The notes under the pieces: generated by a model
Databases searched by the model: none
Seen by the model: only the letters and a program-made list of their open reading frames with translations
Told to the model about the DNA's origin: nothing
Shown here: in pieces, positions 44,731 to 57,648 of the stretch
Position numbering within the stretch: position 1 is the first letter of the stretch
Layout of the letters: the number at the start of each line of letters is the position of its first letter
Made by a program: the position numbers and the translations under genes
Assembly (NCBI GenBank): GCA_027946365.1
Contig: JAPEUQ010000004.1
Location: 3,596,001-3,660,000 of the forward strand
Direction: 5' to 3'
DNA length: 64,000 nt
Source of the DNA: Kalmusia sp. IMI 367209
Lineage: Eukaryota; Ascomycota; Dothideomycetes; Pleosporales; Didymosphaeriaceae

Positions 44731-47168
44731 GGTATAGCAAAAGAAATGGCACCAAGCGAAAGCTTATCAGCAAATAGGCTTGAGATCAATTGTAGCTAGA
44801 GTTCCTCAAATATCGATGAAACAAGTGACAGTGCTAGTAAGGCGATAGGACCCGGTAAGACGATGTGCAATCTCGCACGGAAAAATTACCGGCGCCGAGG
44901 TGATACGAAAACGCAGCTTATACCGTTTCGTATCCACAGGCTGGTCTCGTGGTGATAATTGTGGCGGTTATTTCTCGCTGGCACTTGTATACGACTCAAA
45001 ATTGGAACGACCACAGTATATAGGCACTGTGGCCGGCTACTATTCGATATCTGCATGACGATAACGGCATTTTTTGCATCTGAAACGTAGAGCAAGGCTA
45101 GCGATGGGCAGTTTGCCTAAGTGGGCCTGTCCGAAGCTAAGGTGCCGCGACTAAGATGCTATTAGGAATGTAGATCAGGAATAAAATGATCCCACAGAAT
45201 CAAAATCAAAGAGTTTGGCGCAGTCATAGGAAAAGGTATTGTGTAGTTCAGCTTGCAGAAACTCGATACACCGCTGTTCTTTCTAGTTTCAATAGTGCCC
45301 GTTTTGCGCATCAACGAATAACTTCCATTAGAAAATTGTGACTGTATAATTGGCACAATTACTGTGATAGGAATCCATATTCACGTACTTTCGTAGAGGC
45401 TTCGAACCCACGCGCGCATTTGACGTGAGTACTGTGTAGATATCTTCTTAGATCTAAGATATCACAAGTTGAATCGAAAATAGAACATTCTCGTTCCGAT
45501 TGACTACGCGTCTAATCGGAGGAATTAGATATAGCGTCATACGGACGAAACCGAGGTGAGGCGTGTCTCGCAATGAATGAAGAGTGTAACAGATTGATGG
45601 TGTTTTTACATTGCCCAAAGTGGCATGCAGCTCCGGTTTATGCATATCTATGGGGTGGTGGGATCGTTGAGGTCGATGATAGGAAAAGCTTGAACGTTGA
45701 GCACGGAGATGTCCCTAGCTCTGGGAATAGGATCGCACTAGAAGCGAAGATATCAACCTCGAAGCCAGCCTCCTCCTTACAATCAGAGTGGTAGTTGCGC
45801 TCTCTTCACAAGAGACCATGCAGCTAAAATGAATATTTTGTATAGATCAAGGCCGGGGCGTTGACGCCGAGAACGATGAGTAGATCAACCTAGCCGAGGT
45901 TCGCAAGTGGGCCACCGGAAAGAGAGACAGACCCGAATACACCAACATTTTGAGAGATGAAGCCGAAGACTGCTTCTAGGACTCGGGAGTCAAGAGGTCT
46001 GGGGTCCATGCATAGGGACAAATCGTGAAGGAGAGGACGCCTTGTCAGTGCATACGCGTATTATCTCGAACGACATAGTATGTGGATAACCCTTTGATGA
46101 CAGGACATACGGTAACAGCGGAACAATGTTCTTTATAAGACCCACTTCGCTCCCACGCTTTGGGATCTCCAATCTCGGCAAGGACCTCCTCCGCATTTGA
46201 CAGGGGTATCCCACATTACCTAGCATCGACCTCGATTCGCGAATTTTCTTCGTCCTTTACATAGATTCTCTTTGGCCTTCTTCCTATTCTACTTAATGGC
46301 ACCTCTCACCTATCAACAAGCCGCGTTATGAAATGCCGAATCATCATATGTTGCTGGACTTCCGTGAGTTGAAAAGCCCTCACTATCGTGGAGCTAACGT
46401 CACAAATTACAACTAGTAGAACAGCATATCCTTGACCAACATACTCTGCCAATGCTTGTCTTCCTATGTTCCTGCATGGTGTAGCGTAGCATCTTCAAGT
46501 CCAACGTATCGAGTGGGTAAATCGGCCTTTTTCGAGAGAACGTCCAAAGACGTCGCAAGAGGACAGAACCCGGCTGCTCACCGGGTACAACGGCACTGAT
46601 GTTGCATCTCTAAATAAAAACAACTTCAAACTCTGCGAACAACTTATCACGCTCTGTCGACCTAAGATGACACAAGTCGTGTGTATTGTTCCAGAATCCA
46701 GCTTCTAAGGCCAAACTCTGATGCCCATCATACTAGGAGCATAGCATGTCACACGCTGTTCCATCTTCTGATTTTTCTCTAGGATTGACTGACATTGCCG
46801 ATGGGCGGCAACGTGGCGGATGGCGCGCATATTGTCGCAAGTCTGACCTGTCACACGGAATGGCACGTGGAAGATCAATTCGTATGCTTCTACGACCATT
46901 CTTCACAAAATCACATATTTAATCAACTAGACAAGTTGCTTGCTACCAGTTTCTTGGGTCGACTCATGGCTATCACGTCTCCAACTTGTCCATGCAATCA
47001 GGTCCATAGTGCAATTCTCGGTCTTTAGTACGATCTAACGACTCGACGTAAAGTAGTAAGACCCAATCTTGTAAACGCATTGCGCCCTAAATCACTCCAA
47101 GACACATTATAAAAGGTAAAGAAGATCCTAGAATTTCATCCCCAACTATAACTGAGTATCATAACAGG
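44731..47168. other. gene-poor spacer between tyrosinase and rhodopsin-like gene
   Basis: 2.4 kb with scattered frames under 100 codons and no family signs. No repeats or RNA genes recognised. Confidence 0.5.
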
Positions 47169-48501
47169 ATGCCTGTTATGCAGGCGACAAAAATTAGGAA
47201 TGTCATGAAGCGGCAAGCATCCGCATCCATACCTTCTCTAACTCCCGAGTACACCACTTATACCAACGCTCACGAGATTCTCTCCATTACAACCGCTTTT
47301 TTCACGGCAGCCCTAGTTATTGTCTTACTTCGTTGCTACGTGAGGGTCGCATTGTTGAGTGTCTTTGGGAAAGATGACTCCACAATGGTAGTGGCAATGG
47401 TTGGTTCGGTGAAAATCGCACCAAAGCCATTGCTTACTTTCCACAGGTTTTCGCCACAGCAACTTTTGCATGCTTTGTGATCGAAACACATCACGGCCTT
47501 GGAAAGCACCTCTAATGGTTCTCATCTTGGATGCCAATATGTACAGGAACTTCGCAAAAGTATCGTATATCCATTCAATTCTTGTGATGGTTGGGATTTC
47601 CTGTGTCAAGATCTCTATCGCTTTCTCTCTCTTACGACTGACTGCAACGAAATCGCAAGCTCACTTTTTGTGGGGCGCCGTTGTGTTCATCGTGGCGATT
47701 ACTATCGCCTCTGCTGGAACTCTAATATTCCAATGTGTTCCTGTGGAAGCTGCGTGGGATTCAAGCCTCCGGCCTGCACCAGTGGGAACGGGAGATGCCC
47801 ATTGCTTCAGCAACACAACGTTTCGAGACTTGGGTCTCGTGAACAGCAGTCAGTTGCATCATTCCTCTCATCTACTATTATTCACCTCATCAGTTTTCAA
47901 AATCGTCACGGACATCTTATTCGCGACGTTACCAATTCCTCTCGTCTGGAAACTCCAGATCAATATTCGAACAAAGATCTCGCTCATCGTCGTCCTCTCC
48001 CTCGGCTGGTTCGCGTGTGCTGCCGCCATCGTCAAAGCTGCTCAACAGTGGACCGTTCTCGAAGATCCAGAATGGACTATACACGACTCCTTCAACGTCT
48101 GGAACTACATCGAGCTCACAATAGGCATCGTCGCTGCCTCTCTACCAGCCCTGAAACCGCTCTTCAACTGGGCCCTCAATACCGCACGCGCGATCTCATC
48201 TGGCGGAAGAACGAAAGCGACGGGCAGGCCCTCGGCTTGCAATGGTGCTAATGCGCTGGGCTATCACAACATGGACAGCCAATTCAGTAACAGCATCCCA
48301 ATGCACAGTCTTGTTGGGAAGGGGAATACGGCGGGCGACGAGAGGAATCCGTATAGCGTACAGCTTACAACACAGCATTCTGGGAAGGTAGATATAGATA
48401 CTTGGGGTCTGGTAAATGCAAAAGGTAGTGGAGAGAGCATTAGGCCTCTAGAGCCAGGCCCGAAGGAGATCATGATAACAAAAGAGGTGTGCATTAGTTA
48501 G
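47169..48501 (+). CDS. rhodopsin-like integral membrane protein (PTH11-related group), frame broken near 47512
   Basis: Exon 47169-47399 joins after a 47-nt intron to 47447 and on to 48501. Several helices are visible: ILSITTAFFTAALVIVLL, then VFATATFACFVI, IHSILVMVGISCVKISIAF, AVVFIVAITIASAGTLIF, DILFATLPIPLVW and VVLSLGWFACAA. The phrase HGLGKH and the W-rich NYIELTIGIVAASLPALKP are h­allmarks of the fungal rhodopsin-like (PF20684) group, which includes many orphan surface receptors. Reading stops at TAA (47510-47512) just after HGLGKHL. The downstream helix set is in another frame and would need a missing base. Coding sum is 3n+2. It is either an assembly error or a recent pseudogene. The tail is polar. 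Confidence 0.72.
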
Positions 48502-49246
48502 GCTGGACCACGCGTACGACAATTTGGACAGCGAGCGTTTGCCCTGAGGTGATTTCTATCAGCGTTTCGCCTTTTGTTACAAATCAGTTGCTCGTGTACA
48601 ATGAATGACACCCTTTTTTCGCAGCCTTGTATAGATCCCGACTCGACCGCCCTTCCTTCTCAGAGAACCTAAGTCTTGTACACATCCTGTCTGCGATTTG
48701 CATGCACTCTTTAACGCCGATCAAACTGCACCCGCGTACCAGGCGACCGGTGTCCAGGATGGTTACGCAATCGTCCTAGCGTTCGCACTTTTAGGTCAAA
48801 CCTTAATTGCGGCAACATGCCGGTTCCTGATCTTAAAGTGGATGAAGCGACTTTTCACACTCGCTCCACATATTTTTCAATCTTAGGCTGGCCTCGGTAA
48901 AATAAGAGTTGATACGTTTCGTGTTGTGCTTTCGGCCTTGAGGGCTGTGTATAGTGGGGATGTCTTACATATATTGACTCTCGCAAAACTAAATCCGACA
49001 GATGGCAAGGAACAGAAAACTAATAAAATATGTACAGTAAGAGTGTGAATATTACAGTGCCAGCATCTTTATGACTGACCCAGCCGGTGACCCGATATAC
49101 AAAGTGAAACCCGACGTTCTCGTCCCGAGCCGAGGTTACCAATCTAATGCCCGAGCGCAATGCAGATCGACTCAGACGTCTACTGGTAGTCCGCCTCTAA
49201 ACCGACAGCGAAGTAAACTCCACATAATCTTGAAACATGCATGGCC
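48502..49246. other. convergent intergenic region
   Basis: 745 bp, no supported gene. Confidence 0.5.
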
Positions 49247-51374
49247 TTAAATGCCCGAGTCATCCTGTCTGTCCGGATTGAACACATTAGGATCATTCTT
49301 GTACTTCTCCAAGAATGCACTCCAATTCTTACACCCCTTCTTTGCAGGGTCTAGCGCACTGGCACCCCCGATCCAACTTGTGATCTCTTTCTGCCTTTCC
49401 AGAATCTGCAGCGACATGCCTGACCCGGCGTGCCATCCGATGTGGCAGTGGAGAAGCCAGGCGCCGGGGTTATCGGTTTTGTAGGCGAGGACAAGATGGC
49501 CGTTCGCAGAGAGCATAGCGGTGTCGCGGCGCGGAGGATTGGCAGTATTGTATACGGGGTTGGCAAGGTTGAACGGACCGTCGCCTTGGGAGAGGATGGC
49601 GAGGTCGTGGCCGTGAAGATGTATGGGGTGAGTTCCCTGGAGGTGGATTAGTGGATTGGGGAGTCTTGAAGGGCTGAGGCGGGAGACGGAAAGTGAATAT
49701 GCATTGTTCAACGAGGATGATAGACTTACGCCGAGGAGATTGTTAGGTCCACCTCCGGAGTTGATGATGAAATAGACAAACCCTTCAGGGTCGTTATATG
49801 CGTCTGGTGTGGATCATTAGTCCCAAAGTCATGATCATGGAGGATAGATCACTTACATGGCTCGAGAACGTACTCAGGGTTCCAGGTCGTGTTAGCTACA
49901 TTCAAGAGTGTAGGGTTGGAGTAATTGAGCCACTGAGGCTGTTCTGAAAGCGTCCAACGGAATGCGCCGTGGCGCTCCTGGCTCTGATCTAAACCAACGT
50001 AATGCGCGTTCTTCAGCACGTCATTTTGCGGCGGCGTTACATTCCACTTGACGTGAGGCTTGAAGGCCACATCTTTGCAGCCAACTGTAGCGGGCCATCG
50101 CGACGTAGTAGGGTCACCAGAACCTGCTCCCTTGTAGCTAAGAACACCAACACGTTGAGTGTCAGGTTGACTTGGTGGGAAATTCTCCTGCGGAAACTGG
50201 CAGAAGGTAGAATCTGCAGGAGAGCCATCGAAATACTCGGTACGTATCCAGTACTTTCCATTTGCAGCAGCCGTCTGGTTGGCCTGGACAATGACACCAT
50301 AACGCTGGCCAATGCCGACAGAAAGAGAGTTCGTATAAAAGGGTTCAATAGGAACGTAGTCTGCAGACACAACCTGAAGCATATGGTTGTCAATCGAAAA
50401 ATGAAAGTGAAAGTCGACGGCACTGTTCGTAATTCTGATTAGGTATTTCTTATCCTTTTCAAACGTCTGCTGGAAGTAAGAACCGGTTCCGAGTTCATTG
50501 TTGCGGCCGACGCCGTTGAGCGTGATGAGATCAGCCTTCGGAGGAGCAGCAGAGGTCATCGACTCATGGAAGGCTTCATAAGCGCTTGCGTGATGCCACT
50601 CGTGGACCATAATGGGAGCAAACTCCTCGTCCCAATTGGCTGTCGAAGGGCCATGGATGATCACCGGGCCCATCGTTCCTTGTCCATATTGGGAGCTGTA
50701 ATGAGAATGGTACCAACTGTGGCCATATTGTCTGAGTTGGAACTTGTAGGTAAATGAATCGCCCTGAGCAATTGGGCATTGAGTTATAGCTACATATGGT
50801 CAGACAGATTGATCCCTTCACAAAAGATTCATTACTAACCGTTCGCTCCGTCAAAGGCGTTCTCGTGAAACATGCGAAGGCCGTGGAAATGTACAGTAGT
50901 ACCATTGTTCTTGATGGTATTCTTGACGTTGACGACGATGGTGTCACCCCAGCATGCCTCGATCAACGGACCAGGGAATTGGCCGTTCACGACCTGCGCA
51001 ACTTTCGGGAAGCCATCAGGGCTGACTGTCTTCTCGGAGATCTCCAAGTTGAACTGTTTTTTTTATTAGATCCAATGAAAATTTTCCTCCATACCTCCGA
51101 GGCATATAGACAATCATCTACATACAGTTCTTGTTATACCAACTGGGAAGTCATCTTCATAATCGGTATCGATGTTGTATGTCTTACTACCTTTCTTCAC
51201 CCAGCAACCACGATCCTTGTTTGTGTTGCATGTGGTGTATCCAGGATAGGAGCAAGTGAAGCCTGTTGTCGCCTGTCTAGGTACGAATGAAGTCTCGACA
51301 GGACTAGCAGAAACGAAGGCAGCCGCACCGCAAAGGGCTGCGATGGAAAGAAGTGATCGACGAAGAGATGCCAT
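49247..51374 (-). CDS. laccase-type multicopper oxidase, secreted
   Basis: Oxidises phenols with reduction of oxygen to water. Exons 51374-51126, 51053-50840, 50789-49857, 49803-49730 and 49636-49247 give 619 aa. A signal peptide (MASLRRSLLSIAALCGAAAF) is followed by a Cys-rich stretch (GFTCSYPGYTTC) before the first cupredoxin. All four copper motifs are present in order: TTVHFHGLRM, SWYHSHYSSQYGQG, THPIHLHGHD and LLHCHIGWHAGSGMSL. After HCH the axial position is Leu-like, as in medium- or high-potential ascomycete laccases. The C-terminus (FNPDRQDDSGI) resembles the ascomycete laccase tail, but lacks the DSGL/I-V processing context only in part. Possible roles are lignin or phenol oxidation, pigment or defence. 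Confidence 0.95.
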
Positions 51375-54300
51375 GATAATATAGGAAAAGCAGAATCTAG
51401 CAAATGAATGAAGACTCCACGAAAAGGAAGTGTGACTCTAATGGCAAGTAAAACTGCAGTGGAAAACATGAATACTTATAAAGGTCCTGCTGATCTGTCA
51501 TGCGATATGCAACGCACTTCGCTCCACGATACGAGGTAGGCCTGTCGTCTGTAGAGGTTCCGAGCTCTGGGCCCGAGCGTGTGCAACAATAGGATGTAGG
51601 AGCTAAGTCTGGTCACCGGTGGATCTACGATCCTCACAGGCGTGAATCTCGGTTGGAGTTCGAGTAGGTGCAAGGTACGCGCGTGGCGACCATGCATCAC
51701 TGCCGGATTTAGCGACGGAGTGCGGCACCTTGTGGCTTGCGGTTTGTATTTTTTTGATGTGGTGGACTCATGCAGGTACTGGACGACTACATTTAGAAAG
51801 GTCGTCACACAATGGACGATGCCCGAAACTAGTGGCAATCGAACCCTATCACGATGAATGGGACCGCGGTGGTCATTGTCAAACATAGGTGAGCTTATTG
51901 GAAACCCCCATTCATAGGGTACCTGGACATCCAAGAATCGCTGTAGTACAAGTCGGTCAACAAAAGACCAAGCCCGCCCAAGTAATCTTGGAGGGTGTGA
52001 GAGTATGACAGCTGATCGACGAGGCGAATGCAGCATTACCCAGAAGCTCTCGTCACACCCACCACACTAAATCTATGGTAGTTTAGGGAAACTCTATTGG
52101 CTAATTGTCATAATTGGTACGTGTGTAGGGTTGGCCCTGAGTAGCTGCATGCCACCACCGAGAGCGCCAATGCAGCGGCAAACCAGCGCAGCATGTTTCC
52201 GCCAGCGGCATCGCGGGCCGCACGGTCAGAGTAAGACAAGCTTTGTTTAGACCTCGGAAGGCGCGATATGCGAGAAAGCGGCGTCGATGGCGCCTCAATG
52301 TTGTTGGTGGTGAAAGGAGGATTGAAATGTCAGGCCATGGTTCGCGACTGCCTAGTGTGCACGGACGCTGACATAAGTAGCCGATGTCTCTACGAACCAC
52401 CAACCTGCAACACAATTTGTTGGGAATCCTACGACTCTCTTCATCACCCCTTTCATGCGACGACCGAGAGAACATGATGGGGCTACGTTCATATCATTCG
52501 ATGATGTTTCGCCCTTATTCTCCGGCCACGTGTGGCTTACACAAAGTCCGTCTCTAGTGATGCAGACACTCGCCGCCTACACTCGAAGTCCGACCTTCAG
52601 AGAGCCCATCCGCAATTGGCGTCAGGATACTTGCCTAAAAGAGATTTATTAAATGATTGACCACTCATTCGTTCGCTAATCGAGCATTCCCTGTAGCCCG
52701 AATCTCTGCGCCAGTCGCGAGTGGAGATCTCAAGGGAAGGAGGATTGCACTAGACACCCTGCTCCAACATCGGCACCACATGCAGGACAAAAACACTTCA
52801 CAGCCATTTTGTTAATTTTCTCATGCTAGGATTTCGACGTGAAGAGACAGGCTTTCTAAATTTCGCATTGGTGACCCTTCAACCTAATCATTTTTGAACA
52901 GCTTACCGGTTCCAAGAATGGGGCCAAGAAGCTCGAACATACATTGGGACTTCAATTTTCACCACAAATGACACTATGACAGGCTTAGTCAATCTCTATT
53001 AAGATTCGGATCCGATGATCCTACCTAGTTGGCCCAATCCAAGGATGTCAGATTCCCCGAACACGGCGTCAGAAAATTTAAGCCTTCCAAGCGCCGCAGT
53101 GGCGCACAAAATCTCAACTGTCCAACCTCAACGCTTGATCCTAAGCCCGCAAATAATTGCTCACCTGATTATTTGAGAGAGTGTTGACATCCATAGTCAA
53201 AATGTAACCCAACAAAACGATTGCCTTCTCGTATAGAATCCATTGGGGCGCTCCACTCGAATCCAATATGACTTAAACTGATGTAATGATTTGACAGCTT
53301 CTTTCGTGCTGTTAGTGATGACGTGAAGAAGAGCATGACACGAAATACTGGCTGCATCTTCCAAACCGCGGTCTACAACATCCTCGGCTCCAGGACTTGG
53401 TGCACCAATCATATGATAGATATCACAGATTTGTATCAGAGGCATACATATGTCCTAACTGAGCCTACCCAGGGGTGCACCACATTACAAGCACGCGTAC
53501 AGAAATCTGTTCGCACACATTCCAGCTTTCTCGAAGCCTGTGATGCCCATTTGAATTCTGTTTAGATTGGCAAGACTATTCCCAAGATAGTACGAATCTT
53601 TCTCGCAAATCTGGTGATTCATCGCTAATTTTGGTCGAGTCAAAATCTTTCGCGATGCTTATGTCAAGCCACATGTTCCTTTGTTCCTCCGATGTTGCTA
53701 GACTGCTCCATCTAAGTTTAGAGTAGTCTGCCGCCTGACTTCTTTCAAATTGCCAAAGTCTACGGATCATGAAGGTGTACGCGCGACCAGTCACCATTCA
53801 CTGATCTGAACCGATCCGGAGCTCTTTTCTATGGCACAGCGGATCGAATGCGTGGCAATTGCAACCAAATGACGCCATTAACAATTGTTTCGCCTCCACT
53901 CGCTCTCAGAGGAACATATCAAAGAAGACTATATCTTGAACACCGCGGCTTGAACACGTCCTCGTAGACCGAAGGGGTAGGAAGTCCGATGCCGAAAACC
54001 GGTCTCGGCGAACATGATTTCGTATCGAGGAATCGCGTACGGCTTTCGTGCGCACCGCCTCATCCTTGAAAAGTTTCCCACACTTCGGCCTAGATTTTGT
54101 TGTCGGTCGATAATGGCGAGGATCAGCTTACAGGTACTTTCGCACTAATCAGTACTAGGGTGGTCAGCGCCCTATGGAGTATGCTACGCTCGAGCGCTCA
54201 GCACATCCAACGAGAAGGATCTACACACCATTTCCTTTGGTCACTAGTTCACTTCTTCCTTCTTCCCTCCGATGTCGGTGCCAGAAGGCACATTCTTGAG

Positions 54301-55829
54301 CGAACATTCTCAATTGGGCCTTTGTCGGTTGCTTGCCGCAGGATCTTTCGCATATACAAGCTGAGAGCGCGCTGTCAGACATGAAGTAAGTGCCTTTCTG
54401 CGTCGTATTGCTTGAAGTTTCCACCGAATCATATCGAATAGTTTTTCGGCGTTTGTCGTTGGACTTGTGCTAGGTGGTTCCAGCCCGAATAGAACATCGT
54501 ACGTACGCTGAGATGATGTGACACTCAGTATCCGGCGGTTCGAGTGACGGCTTCATATGAGTGTTGGCCAACATAAAGGCGTTACTGTTCGAGTCGACAC
54601 GCCTGAGACCTGAGAGTCCCTCCCTGGCCTTCTCACATTCTTTCTATCACCACCATCTCTTCTGATCGCCTTCCGGCACATACGACTTCCCATTGCATCT
54701 TAGATATCCCAATGACTTTCCATCTGTATCTGCCAAAAGGAGCCCGCACACAGCTGCCGTGTCGTCTTTTTTGTCAAATACCACCCTCACATAGGCTTCG
54801 CGCATCGAGACAATTTTTCTTGTCGTATTTTTTGAGACGCGAAAATATTCGAGGAACCAACGTCGATAATACATAAAACCGCGCCATGCCGATCGCTTTA
54901 TATCAAAGTACTTTGCTCTCCGGCATTACCTATATGAGCAGAAATGCGCGCATTCCTTCGGACAACGAGCTTACGAAAAGCTTACGAACACAAGAAGAAA
55001 TCGTATAGTTGCGCGTAAACCCCCGAGAGCACACACAAAACAACACTAGCTCCACACGAATGGGGTTAGCCTCGGGACGATTTACTGTCGATTGAGGTTG
55101 CAACACTCTTTGATACTCATTAGCAGACAATAAAATGATGAATTTGTTTGTGCAATCCCACAACCTACTGTCAAAGAAAAAGTAGAAGATATAACACAAT
55201 TAATCCGAGCATTATAGCTAGTGCCAACAGATGTAATCGGTGGCGTTTAAGCTACAGAACAGAAATAAACACTTGAGCACGCAGTGTGCACTAATTTGCC
55301 CTAAGATACATAGAACAAGAGTAGAAGACCCCCAGACCATTGTTTCCTGCCTGCAAAGCATTACGCATTGGATGACGCTGTCGTATTTTGATGCTAACCC
55401 CATCAAGATTAAGGCGATAGTTGTCGACGGTGCTCACGCCAAATCCTGAAGCACGACCACAGTGCTCAGCAGACGCTTCCACCGCACCCTATATTGCGAG
55501 CGCCAAGCAGCCTTGTATCTTTAGAAAGGGTGAGGCTCAATAACCGCGAATACGAATAGCGAAGGCTACTATGTCTACCAGATATCATCCTAATCTTGGA
55601 TTGCGAACAAGAGGCGTGCGTTTATTCAACCTAGAAAAAGTCTGAGCAGCAAAGAAAGCCGACAAGCAGCATCGTCACTGGATGAGCGTATCACGATGGG
55701 TCAATCATTCGGGATATTGTCTTTGATTTTCGACGCACCGTGCCTTTGGTATCATATCCACAAAGGGACGCCTTCGGCACCAACCCAACGCCAAGATATA
55801 TAGCAGTAGGTGGAACCATGCTTCACGCT
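51375..55829. other. 4.5-kb gene-poor region with coding-like scraps
   Basis: No intact gene is supported. Minus-strand frames between 53.17 and 53.80 kb read in a protein-like way (EEQRNMWLDISIAKDF and others) but change frame and hit stops, as in a decayed gene. One ORF near 54.7 kb is listed separately. The laccase promoter is at the left end. Confidence 0.45.
54647..54874 (-). CDS. orphan ORF, possible last exon of an unknown gene
   Basis: 75 codons from an ATG, open further upstream to about 54.95 kb without a start. The sequence is even in composition and protein-like (AYVRVVFDKKDD, LLLADTDGKSLGYLRCNG), unlike GC-skewed chance frames. No family is recognised and no signal peptide is present. 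An upstream exon would be needed for a full protein. Confidence 0.3.
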   Translation of the reverse strand: MYYRRWFLEYFRVSKNTTRKIVSMREAYVRVVFDKKDDTAAVCGLLLADTDGKSLGYLRCNGKSYVPEGDQKRWW

Positions 55830-57648
55830 CTAGTCCCAGTTCCCCGAGCCCAAATCTACCGGCTTACCTTCCTCAAGGTCGCGCATTATGTCGTCGATGT
55901 TCCACGGCTCCCATTTATACCCTGGCGGGTAGTTGGGCGGGATGTTGACGTCCTCGTCAAGAGGTACGCCAGCTCGGATGCCCTTGAGGCACTTGTCTAC
56001 GTGGTACTTGTAAGCGTCGCATACAAAAAGAGTTATACGATCTGCTTACCGTAGTTATCGTACACGTATTCTTCCGGATCGTGGTCCCAAACCCACTTTG
56101 GATGCTTAGGCTGCGCTTTCTTGGGGTCGAGCTTGACCTGTTCACGTGTGTTAGCACAATTTTACGACCGATGAATGCGTGCTATTTAGCGGGTACTGAA
56201 TGACTCACTTTATTCCAGTCAGTATCCTGCAGCCGCTCCGCATTCGAGAAGCCCAACTTTTGCGCACATGCGCATCGTAGAAAGCGGAGCTTGACATGCG
56301 CCTTGACGGCATCTTGCACACCTTCCCGTCCGCTCAGATGTAAACAGCTCGCCAGACTAACTGCATCTTCAATAGCCTGCGTAGCGCCATTTCCAGAACT
56401 TGGCAAGAAGCTATGTGCACAGTCGCCGATTTGTACCACGCGTGCCCCAGGTGAATGCCATTTCGGCTGGGGGTTGCGCCAGAAGAGTTCAAAATTGACA
56501 ATGGTGTCTTTCGGTGTGAGAGCAATGAGTTTCTTTAGGACTGGTGCCCATTCGGGGGCTTTGGATGAAGTGAGCGACTTGTCCATATTCTCCAAGACGG
56601 AATCAGATGTCACGGTATGGCTCCAGGATTCCTTCTCTGTGCCGGTCGCGTCGTGGTTGATGATCCAGACTGCGACGTTGTCGCGATTCAGCGTGAGGCC
56701 ATAAGTTCCGGGGCCAAGGAATGTTCGCACAATGGGGTCGTCACCCTTCATCGAGAAGAAATTTTTTACTTCAGGATCTTTGTCGAGATATTCAACGGGG
56801 AAAGCAGCCTAGAAAGAGCATCAGCATATCAGGGCTACGACGAGAAAGGAGCATATACTCACCCTCCACATAGCTCGTCCTGAGCTAGCCGCTCTGACCT
56901 CTCCTCCCACAATCGTCTGACTCTTGCTCCCGATACCATCGGCAGCGATCACGACGTCTGCTTCAAAGATCTCACCCTCGTCAGTCTCCACACCTGCTCT
57001 TGTCTCGATTTCGAAATATTTCACAACGCGCTTGCTAAACAGGAATGGGATCTTCAATCGCTCGGATTGGTTGATAAACATCTTGTACACAAGTGGTCGC
57101 ATCTGGAAAGCACCTGGTGGCGTGTTTGGGTCCAGACCTACAGCACGCAAGCGCTCGGATACTTTCATGGCAGGAATCATGCGCTCCCCGTCGTGCTTGA
57201 ATGTTTCTAACCAGCAGTTCTGCATCGATATTTGTTCGTACTCCGCCGCCATAGCAGGCCAATGCTTGAAGAATTTTGTTCCGGACAGGCCCATGAAGTA
57301 CATGTCACCTGACGTTTATCAGCCAAGACTGTTTTCATCGTCATGCAGGATGAGCCTGGCGGAAAAGTCGATACACTTACCCATTGTATTAATTTCGCTG
57401 TGTCGTTCAAGGACTCGCACGCGGTGCCCTTTCCGTACGCACTCAATCGCCGCTGTGAGACCGGCCAAACCCGCACCTACGATCAGTACCTCAACCCCGG
57501 AGTCGGGAAAGTCCCCGAACATCATTGAGGTTCCATCGTAAGAGAGAACGCTGTTCGAGCTCGAACGTCGAGAACTATTGGGAGTGTACGGGCTTGAGTC
57601 TGCGGTCGTACAAGGAAGTTCGCTGTTAGGCGTATGTACGTATCCCAT
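55830..57648 (-). CDS. FAD-dependent monooxygenase (salicylate hydroxylase-like)
   Basis: A class A flavoprotein hydroxylase using NAD(P)H and O2 on an aromatic or polyketide substrate. Exons 57648-57381, 57308-56863, 56808-56209, 56137-56050 and 55996-55830 give 522 aa. The FAD-binding Rossmann motif is VLIVGAGLAGLTAAIE (about residues 55-70). The DG motif is VVIAADGIGSKS, and the second FAD motif GDCAHSFLPSSGNGATQAIEDA is seen (GDCAHSFLPS here). The C-terminal extension (NIPPNYPPGYKWEPWN) is typical of fungal members. The first about 45 residues are S/T/N-rich and extra. No polyketide or other synthase gene is nearby, so the pathway is open. Confidence 0.93.

Noticed and set aside
45390..45420. 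GGGTTCGAAGCC on the minus strand, like a tRNA T-loop
   Set aside because: The T stem does not pair and no acceptor or anticodon stem can be folded around it.
55957..56157. ORF reading to RRLQVPRRQVPQGHPSWRTS at the FAD monooxygenase end
   Set aside because: It uses an earlier CAAG acceptor. The next AG (55998-55997) gives the conserved CLKGIRAGVPLDED tail.
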